The notes below the pieces were generated by a model. That model was not told the origin of the DNA and made no database searches. It worked only from the letters and a program-made list of their open reading frames with translations. A DNA stretch of 64,000 bases from Psychrobacter sp. JCM 18900 (GTDB lineage: Bacteria > Pseudomonadota > Gammaproteobacteria > Pseudomonadales > Moraxellaceae): contig NZ_CAJHBL010000001.1 of NCBI RefSeq assembly GCF_904846625.1, positions 558,001 to 622,000 on the forward strand, given 5' to 3'. This document shows, piece after piece, positions 48,059-57,652 of the stretch (its first letter is position 1; each line of letters starts with the position of its first letter). A program made the translations under genes and the position numbers.

Positions 48059-48922
48059 ATGACAACTAAACATCAAGATAGTCAGCCTGACTCAAACCTT
48101 TCTATACCAGCAGAAAACGAGCGAGCAGATCGTAGCTTCGATGCCATTGCCGATCATTTCGAAAAGAAAGTGTATGGTGGTTTAAAAGGCGAGATTCGAT
48201 TGGCCGTATTACGACGTGATATTTTTGAATATAGCGCGCAGATGAGTGAGGCGCTTGGGCGACCTTTACGTATCTTGGATGTGGGTGCAGGGCTTGCACA
48301 AATTGCGATAGAACTTGCTGCTCAAGGTCATAGCGTAGTCATCAATGATATATCAGCAAATATGCTTGAGAAGGCGAAAGCGAGCGCAGAAAAAATTGAT
48401 AAAAAGCTAGACATAACATGGTATGTTTGCCCTTATCAAGCGCTTAAGGAAAAACTGGCTCAGACAGAGACAGCAAAATTTGATTTGATTATGTCGCACG
48501 CGCTACTTGAATGGTTGGCAGAACCAGCGGCAGTCATGGACTTTTTTGATAAGCAATTAATAGATGGTGGCGCACTATCCGTCTGCTTTTATAATCCAGC
48601 GAGTTTCGACTATCGCAATCTTATCATGGGTAATTTTAACTTACTCGATAGCTTACTTGATGGTAACGATTACAAAGCGGACAATAAGAAAAGTCTCACT
48701 CCCAACCATCCCGTGGCCAAAGAAGAAGTCGAGTCGTGGCTCAAAGCGCATGATTATCAGACGGTACGTAGCAGTGGTTTACGAGTGTTTCATGACTATG
48801 CACCGCTCAAACGTGGCGGTCATAACGACCCAGATGCAGTGATTAGAATGGAGTTACGCTACTCACAGTTAGAGCCGTACAAATGGCTTGGTCGTTACTT
48901 ACACATTTTGGCTAAACGGTAA
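48059..48922 (+). CDS. cmoM: tRNA 5-carboxymethoxyuridine methyltransferase CmoM
   Basis: A SAM-dependent methyltransferase that esterifies cmo5U34 in certain tRNAs. The 287-residue sequence has the glycine-rich SAM motif LRILDVGAGLAQIAIELA, VVINDISANMLEKA, and CmoM-specific features: FDAIADHFEKKVYGGLKGEIR at the start, SHALLEWLAEP, FYNPASFDYRNLIMGNF, LRVFHDY and the ending EPYKWLGRYLHILAKR. These agree with E. coli CmoM (SmtA). The N-terminal 25 residues are a polar extension. Convergent with fbpC. Confidence 0.92.
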   Translation: MTTKHQDSQPDSNLSIPAENERADRSFDAIADHFEKKVYGGLKGEIRLAVLRRDIFEYSAQMSEALGRPLRILDVGAGLAQIAIELAAQGHSVVINDISANMLEKAKASAEKIDKKLDITWYVCPYQALKEKLAQTETAKFDLIMSHALLEWLAEPAAVMDFFDKQLIDGGALSVCFYNPASFDYRNLIMGNFNLLDSLLDGNDYKADNKKSLTPNHPVAKEEVESWLKAHDYQTVRSSGLRVFHDYAPLKRGGHNDPDAVIRMELRYSQLEPYKWLGRYLHILAKR

Positions 48923-48955
48923 ATTGAGAAGATTGCCCAAGAATGATAAATGCTA

Positions 48956-50317
48956 CTAAACCTCTTCATCCATTCTCGATGATCTATCGTATTCTGACCA
49001 AGTAGTGGCATTGATGTCTTTTTCATCGAAGACTACGACATGCTCTAGCAAAGGCAGAATGCCAATATGCGAGCCGATTGCATGATTATGATGACTCGCA
49101 ACTAAGGATAAGACAGTCTGTCCGTCGTCTAACTGCAGTCGGTACAAATAGTTGGCACCGCGAAACACACGTCCGATAACCAAAGCTGTCTGCGTACTGT
49201 CATCATCATGAATAATATCATCAGGGCGCACGAGTACTTTGATTGGCGTACCATTTGGATAATCATATTCGCAGTACTGTGGTTGTCCTGATTCATCATA
49301 GACTTCCATGCGGCGATAGATATTCCCCAGTGCTGTCTCAACATGACCTTCTTTGATAATACCGTCTATCATGGCGCCTTCGCCTACGAATTCTGCAACA
49401 AAAGGACTGACAGGCTCATGATACAGCTCGCTTGGCCTTGCCCACTGTACCAATCGTCCTTTATCCATTACCCCTACTTTATCGGCTAGCGCAAATGCTT
49501 CATTTTGATCGTGAGTGACCAAAATCGCTGTGGTATTGGTACGTTTGAGAATATCACGGACATTCATTGCTAGTGATTCACGCAGCACCACATCTAGATT
49601 AGAGAACGGCTCGTCAAGTAATAGTAGTTTTGGTTTGGGTGCTAGCGCTCTTGCGAGAGCCACGCGTTGCTGTTGACCACCAGAAAGCTCATTAGGACGT
49701 TTGTCTGCATGTTCAGTCAATTCGACTAAGCTTAGCATCTCAGCCACACGGGCTTTTTTGTCAGCAGCTGACCATTTATTGAGACCAAAGGCGATGTTTT
49801 TCGCCACGCTTAAATGACCAAACAGAGCATAGTCTTGAAACACCATGCCCATGCCACGTTTGGCTGGCGCTACTGCAAATGATTGGCGAGCAGTTTTTTC
49901 TGTTAAGCGTTGATTGTTTAGATAGATAGTGCCGCAGCGACTTTGCTCCAATCCCGCGATTGCTCGTAGCGCTGTTGTTTTCCCGCAGCCGCTATAACCT
50001 AAGAAGCAACCAATCTCGCCTTGCTCCAACATCAACGATAGACCATTAACGACAATAGTATCGTCATAGCCTACAATGAGATTTTGCACACTAAAATAAG
50101 GATCTGTCGCGATATGTTTCTCAGTATTTTGTTGTGAGGTATTGCTTTGTTCTATAGTTTTGTTCGGCTGAACTGGATTGACTCTATTTTGTGACAGTGG
50201 TGATTTTGCTACAGGCATGTGGTTAGCCCGAGCCTTTTCTGACTTAGAATTTGTAGAGTCGTTCATTGAATCAGTGTACATAGACGGTACCAGTTCGCTA
50301 TTAGTAAGTAAAACCAT
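48956..50317 (-). CDS. fbpC: Ferric-iron ABC importer, ATPase subunit
   Basis: A 453-residue ABC ATPase with Walker A GYSGCGKTT, signature LSGGQQQR, Walker B LLLLDEPFSNLD and the switch His (LVTHDQ). The C-terminal domain is TOBE-like (VRPDDI), as in the FbpC/AfuC group. An unusual polar extension of about 75 residues precedes the ABC domain; internal ATGs at residues 13, 18 or 34 are alternative starts, none with a clear ribosome site. It is last in the fbpA-fbpB-fbpC order on the minus strand. Confidence 0.88.
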   Translation of the reverse strand: MVLLTNSELVPSMYTDSMNDSTNSKSEKARANHMPVAKSPLSQNRVNPVQPNKTIEQSNTSQQNTEKHIATDPYFSVQNLIVGYDDTIVVNGLSLMLEQGEIGCFLGYSGCGKTTALRAIAGLEQSRCGTIYLNNQRLTEKTARQSFAVAPAKRGMGMVFQDYALFGHLSVAKNIAFGLNKWSAADKKARVAEMLSLVELTEHADKRPNELSGGQQQRVALARALAPKPKLLLLDEPFSNLDVVLRESLAMNVRDILKRTNTTAILVTHDQNEAFALADKVGVMDKGRLVQWARPSELYHEPVSPFVAEFVGEGAMIDGIIKEGHVETALGNIYRRMEVYDESGQPQYCEYDYPNGTPIKVLVRPDDIIHDDDSTQTALVIGRVFRGANYLYRLQLDDGQTVLSLVASHHNHAIGSHIGILPLLEHVVVFDEKDINATTWSEYDRSSRMDEEV

Positions 50318-50405
50318 CGATAAAACAGAGCAAATTATAATATAGCTGACACTATGAGTGTGCTGTTAAACTTATGTCAAATTATTGCTATTAGCTTTGT
50401 TGTTA

Positions 50406-52082
50406 CTAGCTGTGTTTGTCGCTTTGACGCAATAATATCCAAACAGGGAGCAAACCAACCAGCACGATTAGCAAACTCGGCAATGCGGCTCGTCCCCACA
50501 TACCTTCGCTCGTCATTTCAAATACTCGTACTGCAAGCGTATCCCAGCCTTGACGCCGTGTCATCAGCGTAATGGGCATCTCTTTCATCACTTCGACAAA
50601 GCCCATCAATAATGCAGTCAATACGCCAGGGCTAAGTACAGGCAGCATCACATAACGCCAGCGCTGATAAGGGCTGTCACTGAGTAACTTCGCAGCGGCT
50701 TCTTGATTGACTGTCAATCGTTGCAATTGCCTATCCACTGGCTGAAAACTCACCGTCATAAAACGTGTCGATAATGCTAGTAGCATAACAATGACACTGC
50801 CAGAAAGTACTTGCTGTGACGTAATGCCAAACGCAATCATTTGATTGTCTAGCCACGCTATGGGAATAAATATCCCCACAGCCAATACCGTACCAGGGAC
50901 AACATAGCCTAAATTGGCCAAAGCGGTCATCAATTTGGTTGATTTATCAGGATACTGCCGTTTGATCCACGCAATAATAATGGCCAAAAAAGCAATGAAA
51001 AGCGTGGTCATCCCAGCAATCATAATGCTATTGGTGACAAAATCAATGTAACGCGCATCAAAATCTTGGCGAAAATTCAGTGCTGTCCAATAGATGAGCT
51101 GCAAAAAAGGTATTAAAAAGGCAACTAAAAAGATCAGCGTACACAGCAGCGTCATGGCGAGCTTAGCAGGTTTGCTAGCGTCAAAGCGTTGGCTGCTACC
51201 TTGGGTCAGTGAGCTACCACGCTTCGCTTGCCAATACTGCTCAAACAATACCACAATGAAGATCACGCCAATGAGCAAGGCTGCTAGCTGAGCCGCTGTG
51301 GTCAAACTGAAAAAACCAAACCATGCTTTATAAATGGCGGTAGTAAAAGTATCGACATTAAATACCGATACTGCACCGAAATCCGCTAAGGTTTCCATAC
51401 TGGCTAGCAACAAGCCACCTATAATCCAAGGCAGTGCCTGTGGTAGAGCCAGTCGAAAAAACACACGGCTACGACTCAAACCTAGCATCTGCCCCGCTTC
51501 TATCGCTCGCCTGCCTTGTGACAAAAATGCCTGACGCGCGAGTAAATATACATAAGGGTAAAACGCTAGCGATAATACCAAGCCCGCGCCCCATACATTC
51601 CTTATCGACGGTATGGCAGTGCTGATACCAGAATCGCGCAAAGCTGTCTGTAGCGGCCCACTGAAATCAACAATCCCGATAGTGACAAATGCCAATACAT
51701 AAGCAGGGATGGCAAGTGGCAACATCAGTGCCCATGAAAAGAAACGCTGACCAGGGAAACGGTACATACTAGTGACCCAAGCCAGAGCAGTACCAATAGT
51801 GCCTGAAACGACAGTCACCATAAGTAATAAAATCGCCGTGTTTTTGAGCACTTGCGGCAGTACATAATCTGCCATGTGTGTCCAAATCTCTGCCACTGGC
51901 TGAGTCCACGACAGCAGCACGATTAAAATCGGTACTAGCATAAACAACGAAATCAGCCCTAAGACTGATTTCGAGATAATACGTTTACGAAGGGCGTGGT
52001 CTTGGCTGACAGTCTGCTTGTCGTTAACACCGTTATTGACAGTATCATTTTGACTAACAGACGCATCTGGCGTTGTGATCAT
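50406..52082 (-). CDS. fbpB: Ferric-iron ABC importer, fused two-domain permease
   Basis: A 558-residue permease with about 12 membrane helices, made of two homologous BPD_transp_1 halves. The coupling-loop EAA motifs are EAGQMLGLSRSRVFFRLALP in the first half and EAAAKLLSDSPYQRWRYVMLP in the second. ETLADFGAVSVFNVDTFTTA and EVMKEMPITLMTRRQGWDTL are typical of iron(III) permeases of the FbpB/SfuB type. It lies between the binding-protein and ATPase genes. Confidence 0.92.
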   Translation of the reverse strand: MITTPDASVSQNDTVNNGVNDKQTVSQDHALRKRIISKSVLGLISLFMLVPILIVLLSWTQPVAEIWTHMADYVLPQVLKNTAILLLMVTVVSGTIGTALAWVTSMYRFPGQRFFSWALMLPLAIPAYVLAFVTIGIVDFSGPLQTALRDSGISTAIPSIRNVWGAGLVLSLAFYPYVYLLARQAFLSQGRRAIEAGQMLGLSRSRVFFRLALPQALPWIIGGLLLASMETLADFGAVSVFNVDTFTTAIYKAWFGFFSLTTAAQLAALLIGVIFIVVLFEQYWQAKRGSSLTQGSSQRFDASKPAKLAMTLLCTLIFLVAFLIPFLQLIYWTALNFRQDFDARYIDFVTNSIMIAGMTTLFIAFLAIIIAWIKRQYPDKSTKLMTALANLGYVVPGTVLAVGIFIPIAWLDNQMIAFGITSQQVLSGSVIVMLLALSTRFMTVSFQPVDRQLQRLTVNQEAAAKLLSDSPYQRWRYVMLPVLSPGVLTALLMGFVEVMKEMPITLMTRRQGWDTLAVRVFEMTSEGMWGRAALPSLLIVLVGLLPVWILLRQSDKHS

Positions 52083-52124
52083 ATTATCATTACCGTGTCA
52101 TACGTATAGAGACCTTGTAAGCTT

Positions 52125-52262
52125 ATACCAACCTCAAAATCGTCATTACATGAATAACTGATCTGTAATAACTAACCTTTGAACCCATTCTTTAAAAGCT
52201 GTTGTTTAAAAGCTACTGTTTTAAGAACTATTGTCTAAAAGTTATGATTTTGAGATTGGTAT
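52125..52262. repeat. Inverted-repeat element with four internal repeats between fbpA and fbpB
   Basis: ATACCAACCTCAAAATCGT (52125-52143) and ATGATTTTGAGATTGGTAT (52244-52262) are inverted repeats matching at 17 of 19 positions. Between them, at 52191-52246, are four imperfect copies of a 13-15 nt unit of the form TTTAAAAGCTRYTG. In the mRNA this would fold at the junction between the binding-protein gene and the permease gene. Confidence 0.75.
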
Positions 52263-52281
52263 CAGTATTACTGGCGATCCC

Positions 52282-53406
52282 TTATTTATAACCCGCTTTA
52301 TCCATCATTTGGATAGCTTGAGTTTGTAGTTCACCGAATTTCTGTACATTGATATCGTCTTTTTTGAACTCGCCCCATGATCTGAGCATGTCTGACTCAT
52401 CGATACCTACTTTTACTGGGAATTCTTTGTCAGAGCTGGCATAAAGACCTTGTGCCTCATCAGATGACAACCACTCTATCAGTTTAAGCGTACCATCTGG
52501 ATTGTCTGAACCTGCAACCACGCCAGCGCCTGAGATGTTTACGTGCGTACCAGTCGTATCTTGGTTTGCCCAGAATATTTTAACAGGGAAGTTTGGTTTC
52601 TCGTCCAATAGACGACCATAGTAGTAGCTATTGGCAATACCTACTTCACACTGACCAGCAGCGATAGCTTCTAACATCGCAACGTCGTCACTGAACACAT
52701 CAGTCGCTAGGTTATCAACCCAACCTTTGATAACCGCTTCGGTTTTTTCTTCGCCCAAATGCTCCATCATGCTAGCGACAAGCGATTGGTTATAGACCTT
52801 TTTAGAGGTGCGTAAGCATAGTTTGCCTTTCCATTTTGGATCGGCCAAATCTGCATAAGTAGATAACTGGTCGGCAGTAACTTTGTTTGGGTCATAAAAG
52901 ATAGTACGTGCACGTAGTGACAGACCAGTCCACTGACCTTTTGGATCACGGTATTTTGCAGGGACGTTAGCTTCTAATACAGTAGACGATACTGGCTGTA
53001 ATAGGCCTTGCTCTGCAGCCTGCCATAAGTTACCAGCATCAACGGTCAATAGCATATCAGCTGGAGTATTCTGACCTTCCGCTTGCAAACGCGCCATGAG
53101 TGGACCTGTTTTGTCCGTGACCAACTCAACTTTTACGCCTGTTTGCTCAGTATAGCGATCTAACAATGGCTTAATAAGCTGCTCATTACGTGATGAGTAG
53201 ATAGTAATCGTCTGACTATCAGCAGTCGTAGCTTCGTCAGTTGCTGCTTGCTGCTCAGCACCTGTTTCTGTTGACTCTACTTCTACGCTTTCTTCTGTGG
53301 TTGAAGAATTACTACAACCTGCTAGACCCAACATCATGCCAAATACGGCTGCAGGTAAGATAAGCTTCGTAGAGGTTAGATTAGCGCTGATAGCGTTCAA
53401 TGACAT
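52282..53406 (-). CDS. fbpA: Ferric-iron ABC importer, periplasmic binding lipoprotein
   Basis: ATG 53406 is preferred because GGGGA lies just upstream; an ATG at 53418 has no ribosome site. The signal ends in LGLAGC, a lipobox, so the 374-residue protein is lipid-anchored. A Glu/Thr/Ser-rich linker follows, then the binding domain (ITIYSSRNEQLIKPLLDRY, DMLLTVDAGNLWQAAEQGLL). The iron-binding Tyr pair is in GIANSYYYGRLL. It is first in its operon, with a candidate Fur-box-like site upstream. Confidence 0.92.
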   Translation of the reverse strand: MSLNAISANLTSTKLILPAAVFGMMLGLAGCSNSSTTEESVEVESTETGAEQQAATDEATTADSQTITIYSSRNEQLIKPLLDRYTEQTGVKVELVTDKTGPLMARLQAEGQNTPADMLLTVDAGNLWQAAEQGLLQPVSSTVLEANVPAKYRDPKGQWTGLSLRARTIFYDPNKVTADQLSTYADLADPKWKGKLCLRTSKKVYNQSLVASMMEHLGEEKTEAVIKGWVDNLATDVFSDDVAMLEAIAAGQCEVGIANSYYYGRLLDEKPNFPVKIFWANQDTTGTHVNISGAGVVAGSDNPDGTLKLIEWLSSDEAQGLYASSDKEFPVKVGIDESDMLRSWGEFKKDDINVQKFGELQTQAIQMMDKAGYK

Positions 53407-53525
53407 GGTTTTCCCCATAGTAATGCTATAAAAAAGTAAGATGTATAGTGAGACAAAATAACAGTGATTATAACGATGACTTGCTAAGCGCTAGCAGTAA
53501 TCAGGCCATAATATATTAAAGCAAC

Positions 53526-53554
53526 ATACTAATGGAAGTGAGATTAATTATCAA
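53526..53554 (-). promoter_or_regulatory. Candidate fbpA promoter overlapping a Fur-like box
   Basis: On the minus strand TTGATA (53549-53554), a 17-bp spacer, and TAGTAT (53526-53531). The hexamer pair GATAAT-T-AATCTC (53540-53552) overlaps the -35 and matches the Fur arrangement GATAAT-n-ATTATC at 10 of 12 positions. Confidence 0.35.
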
Positions 53555-53673
53555 TACATTTGTTTAACTGGCAAATATACCTGTGATGAGTCTTTAGCAT
53601 TAATTTTTAAGAGCTATTTTTAGCGGCCCAGTTCTTTCAATAGTTTGGTCTAGCGACGCATTTTAGTGTCAAT

Positions 53674-54396
53674 CTAAAGGAGCCATTGCCCTAAAATTGC
53701 ATTGACTGCAGCTTCTGTACGCAAGATACGAGAGCCTATATGTACAGGCGTGCAGCCTTGAGCTGACAGTAGCTCTATCTCATAGTCAATCCAACCACCT
53801 TCAGCACCTATGCAGACTATACTCGGTAGCTCTCGTGATGGTTGCTGTTGTAAAAATTCAGAAAATGACTGTTGACTATAAGGATGCGCGACTATTGCTC
53901 GCTTGCTTATTAGGCTTGCAAGTGAGTCTTCAACAAATGGCTTAAAACGTTTTTGTAGCGTAATACTAGGAACAATCGTATCGATGCTTTGCTGCAGACC
54001 TTCTAATACAAACTCGTCAATCCGCTCAAGCATGGGACTTTGCCAATAGCTTTTTTGAGTGCGGTAGCTATTGATAAGAATGATATCGCGTACACCAAGC
54101 GCCGTCATATCCATGATTAAACGCCGTAGCACCTTAGGACGCGGTAACGCCAAAATAACAGTCAGATCTAATTTGGCTGGCGGCGCAGTATTGAGCTGAA
54201 CGTCACCTAACTGAATACTTTCAGAGGTAATGTCTTCAATAACAGAAGTACCAAGGTTGCCACCGATTTGTCCAATTTTAAGCATATCACCGACTTTTGC
54301 GCCTAGCACTTTGGTCACATGACTGACTTGAGATAAGGCATCGATTTTTGCTGTGTCTGCTGAGAAGTTTTTAGCAGGCAATAATATACAGTTCAT
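53674..54396 (-). CDS. rsmE: 16S rRNA m3U1498 methyltransferase RsmE
   Basis: Methylates N3 of U1498 of 16S rRNA. The 240-residue SPOUT-family protein has a PUA-like N-domain (SHVTKVLGAKVGDMLKIG) and the C-terminal trefoil-knot SAM site: VCIGAEGGWIDYEIELL and IGSRILRTEAAVNAILGQW. The length matches E. coli RsmE (243). It overlaps the waaA stop by 4 bp, implying co-translation. Confidence 0.95.
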   Translation of the reverse strand: MNCILLPAKNFSADTAKIDALSQVSHVTKVLGAKVGDMLKIGQIGGNLGTSVIEDITSESIQLGDVQLNTAPPAKLDLTVILALPRPKVLRRLIMDMTALGVRDIILINSYRTQKSYWQSPMLERIDEFVLEGLQQSIDTIVPSITLQKRFKPFVEDSLASLISKRAIVAHPYSQQSFSEFLQQQPSRELPSIVCIGAEGGWIDYEIELLSAQGCTPVHIGSRILRTEAAVNAILGQWLL

Positions 54397-55949
54397 AAAT
54401 TATCTTGGTTGGTAGACAGCTCGATTGCGTCTTCAATCATAGTAAATTGACGGGTCAATACCGCTTGCTGCTGTATCGTCATTTGCTCGCCAGCTTGCCC
54501 TGCCTGCGCGGCCAATGGCAAATTGTATAGCCAAGTCGCCAGCTGCGTATAAATGCTCACAGCGTCTTCACGGTTATAAGCTGTTTTCTTACGAGAGGAT
54601 TTTTTATTCGCCTTTAACTGATCATCACTGGCCATCTGTGCATCCGAACTACTTGAGTTATTTGACTCGATTGGACGATAGAAGTCATTATATGGCTGAT
54701 ATAAAGCGCCTACTTCAGCCAATTTGTCTATCACGCTTTGGCAAGACTGAGTACAACGTCCCATCAATACAGGCGTTGCCACACTAGCAGGCTCCACTGG
54801 ATTATGCCCACCAATATCTACCAGTGAGCCGCCCACAAATGCTACATTTGCCAATGTATACCAAGTCATCAACTCACCCATGCTATCTGCTAGATAGACT
54901 TGCGTATCTGCATCAATCATATCTCCATCACTGCGCCGAGCCATATTTAACCCAGTTTTTTGAATGAGATCTGCTACTGCGTCAAAACGCTCAGGATGCC
55001 TAGGGACGATAACAAGCAGCGTATCTGCTAATGCAGCTTGAGACAGTAGTTGCTGCTGCAATGACAACGCTGCTGCCTCTTCGCCATCGTGAGTACTCGC
55101 AGCTACCCACACAGGACGATCTGCTATACCAAACTCTGCTCGCAGATCAGCTTTCTTATTATAAATACGGTTATCTTCTACCGCTTGGTCATCAGTTTTG
55201 GACGCATTGATTACCCACTTTAATGAGCCTGCTACGCGAATTTGGGCGCTACTAGCCCCTAGTTGCCTAAAGCGTTTAGCAGAGTCGCTGTCTTGCGCAA
55301 TAATTAAGGAGAGGTTTTTCATCATACTGGCGCTGACTGCACCAATTTTTTGATAGCTCTGAAAAGAAGAAGCAGATAGTCGACCATTGACCAGAATACT
55401 TGGGATACGATGCTGAGATAATTTGGTCAAGATATTTGCCCATAGCTCTGTTTCTACAAACAGTGCAGCGATAGGCTGTACGTGCGTCAAGAAAGTCTCG
55501 ATAACAGCAGGACTGTCGACTGGCACATAGCTGTGACTCATCTGACCTTGAGCTATCTGTTCTGCAAAACGACTGGCGCCACGAGCAAAACCTGTCTGAG
55601 TCGTATTGGTCAACCATATCTGATAGCCATTAGCCAATAACATATCTAGTAAAGGCGCAACCGTATTGGTCTCACCTAATGAGACTGCGTGGCACCAAAT
55701 TACCCCTTTATCGATACCAGCATTTACTACTGGACGCGGTGGATATTGCTTACCAAAACGCTGATCGATTTCCTGTTGATAGTTATCGTTTTTATGAGAT
55801 CGACGCCATACTTGCAGACGATATAGTGGCTTTAGCAGCCCAATAAGAGACTGATAATATAAAGGTGTCTCATATACCGCTCGACTAGACGATAATACAG
55901 AGTCAATTGGATTTGCAGAGTGGTCAGACGGGGTATTAGATGATGGCAT
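54393..55949 (-). CDS. waaA: 3-deoxy-D-manno-octulosonate (Kdo) transferase
   Basis: Adds Kdo to lipid IVA at the inner membrane. ATG 55949 is used; an upstream in-frame TTG is unlikely. The 518-residue GT-B protein has GVIWCHAVSLGETNTVAPL (conserved Glu), ALFVETELWANIL, VAASTHDGEE, VIVPRHPERFD and GGSLVDIGGHNPVEPA. It is about 90 residues longer than E. coli WaaA owing to an N-terminal polar segment and a Ser/Lys/Asp-rich insertion of about 30 residues near the C-terminus (SNNSSSSDAQMASDDQL ...). The number of Kdo residues added cannot be told. Confidence 0.93.
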   Translation of the reverse strand: MPSSNTPSDHSANPIDSVLSSSRAVYETPLYYQSLIGLLKPLYRLQVWRRSHKNDNYQQEIDQRFGKQYPPRPVVNAGIDKGVIWCHAVSLGETNTVAPLLDMLLANGYQIWLTNTTQTGFARGASRFAEQIAQGQMSHSYVPVDSPAVIETFLTHVQPIAALFVETELWANILTKLSQHRIPSILVNGRLSASSFQSYQKIGAVSASMMKNLSLIIAQDSDSAKRFRQLGASSAQIRVAGSLKWVINASKTDDQAVEDNRIYNKKADLRAEFGIADRPVWVAASTHDGEEAAALSLQQQLLSQAALADTLLVIVPRHPERFDAVADLIQKTGLNMARRSDGDMIDADTQVYLADSMGELMTWYTLANVAFVGGSLVDIGGHNPVEPASVATPVLMGRCTQSCQSVIDKLAEVGALYQPYNDFYRPIESNNSSSSDAQMASDDQLKANKKSSRKKTAYNREDAVSIYTQLATWLYNLPLAAQAGQAGEQMTIQQQAVLTRQFTMIEDAIELSTNQDNL

Positions 55950-56081
55950 GGAACAGCCCAAATTAGTTATGAATCAAACAATAAAAGGGTAAAGGTAAAG
56001 CGCGCCAATTCTACCTGAATTTAAGCTGTAACAATAAGCTTTTAAAAAGTTACTGAGTAAATAGTTATTAGATAATGATTG

Positions 56082-57536
56082 TTAGATAATGACTATTATC
56101 AATAAAGCGACTGCGATAATTGCACCAATTAACAGCTGATAACGCTTGGTGCTATGCTGCTCTTGCTTCTGTGTGGTCAGCAGCATTTCTGCTTGCTGCC
56201 ATTGCTTGACCAGATTGGCCGCTTCTGCATGACCATTATCTGCCGCTTGCTCTAACCAGTATCTACCGCTATCTATATCTTGTGATACCCCTACTCCTTG
56301 GTAGTACATTTTACTGAGTAGACGCTGAGCACGGCTGTCATTTTTGCTAGCGGCTTGATTGACCCAATCTACGCCAGATTTTTTTTGGTTATCACTGCCT
56401 GCTGTCAAACCTTCACCTAACAGTTCATACATGGCCAAACGTAGCATAGCAGCTGTATTACCATCTTCAGCAGCCGCTTGTAGTATTAGAAGCGCTTTGT
56501 TTTTTGCCGTGTTGTGATCATCTGAAAATATAACTTGGCGACGAGGTTTGTTCTGCTTGGCAATATGCTGCTCGAACTGATCTAATACTTTGCGTGCTTG
56601 CTGATATTGCACATCACCAGTTGGTTGTGGCACCGTTATCTCATCTAACTCTACGAGCAGTTGCGTAAACATCTCTGGCGTTGATGTGTTTTTTACAGGT
56701 GACGCAGGCTTGACTGTTGGTTGTGATACTTTAGTCAGCTCAGGCTTTATTGGATTCTCAGACTCAGGAGGTACTACGTTTGCTTGGTTATACTCAGCTC
56801 TTATCGATACTTCCTCTGGCTTGTTAAGAGGAGCATTTAATTGGATAGTACCGACATGCGTATTTAAATCTGCGCTCGGAACGATGCTTTCAGTGATTTG
56901 ATGAGTGGCTGCTTTATGCGTTGTTGCTTTGTTTGTTGTTACTTTATCCGCTGTTAATTCGGAAACTGAATGGACATCTTTGTTTAAAGTAGTTGGTAGT
57001 CTAAGGCTAACCGCTTGATATAACCCGCTCTCTACTTGCCCGCCTTGTACTGCGTCAAACTGCCGATCAATATGACCAAACAGACGCAGCCCTATTGGCT
57101 CTAGTGCAAAAAACAAGCGTTCTTTGACCACGCTATCATCGTAACCAACAGCCATATGCTGATAAAAATCATCGGTGATCAACGTTAGCTCAGGGTAACG
57201 TTTACGCAGCTCAAACTGACCATACCAATGTGGCTTGCTTTGCCACTGCTGCGCCGATACACGACCTGCATAAAACGCCAAAAATACCATAAAATTACGA
57301 TAGCGCTCATCGACCAGCAACGTCGTCTCATCCCATATACCGCTCTTGATCATATCTCGGCGCACTTGGGACAATAGCGTATCGATACGCTGTAAACTTT
57401 CAAGAGAGTCGTCTAGCGTACAAGCGCGCAGCTCAGTTTCGTAAGCGATACCGCCTGCAATAGGACGCTCAGCCAAGAAGTCTTGCCAATAGCCTTCTGC
57501 AATATAGTCCAGTGGTGTTAAAGGTGATGCAGACAT
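56082..57536 (-). CDS. Sel1-repeat protein with a C-terminal membrane anchor
   Basis: ATG 57536 gives a 484-residue product; upstream in-frame codons begin at a TTG and are doubtful. The N-terminal 170 residues (LDYIAEGYWQDFLAERP ...) are an unrecognised globular domain. A Thr/Glu/Pro/Val-rich linker of about 130 residues follows. Two or three Sel1-like repeats lie near residues 355-450 (AAEDGNTAAMLRLAMYELLGE, AQRLLSKMYYQGVGVSQD, WLEQAADNGHAEAANLVKQW). A single terminal helix (LLIGAIIAVALLIIVII) suggests a tail anchor with the bulk in the cytoplasm. Sel1 repeats mediate protein contacts; the partner is unknown. Confidence 0.78.
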   Translation of the reverse strand: MSASPLTPLDYIAEGYWQDFLAERPIAGGIAYETELRACTLDDSLESLQRIDTLLSQVRRDMIKSGIWDETTLLVDERYRNFMVFLAFYAGRVSAQQWQSKPHWYGQFELRKRYPELTLITDDFYQHMAVGYDDSVVKERLFFALEPIGLRLFGHIDRQFDAVQGGQVESGLYQAVSLRLPTTLNKDVHSVSELTADKVTTNKATTHKAATHQITESIVPSADLNTHVGTIQLNAPLNKPEEVSIRAEYNQANVVPPESENPIKPELTKVSQPTVKPASPVKNTSTPEMFTQLLVELDEITVPQPTGDVQYQQARKVLDQFEQHIAKQNKPRRQVIFSDDHNTAKNKALLILQAAAEDGNTAAMLRLAMYELLGEGLTAGSDNQKKSGVDWVNQAASKNDSRAQRLLSKMYYQGVGVSQDIDSGRYWLEQAADNGHAEAANLVKQWQQAEMLLTTQKQEQHSTKRYQLLIGAIIAVALLIIVII

Positions 57537-57652
57537 AGACAGGCGAGACCTCTTTACAGATAGATAAACCAAAAAAGCATAGGCTATAAAAGTGCTACGA
57601 CTAAGATGATAGAACAATACTAGTAGATTACCTTACCCTAAAAATCTGAGTG

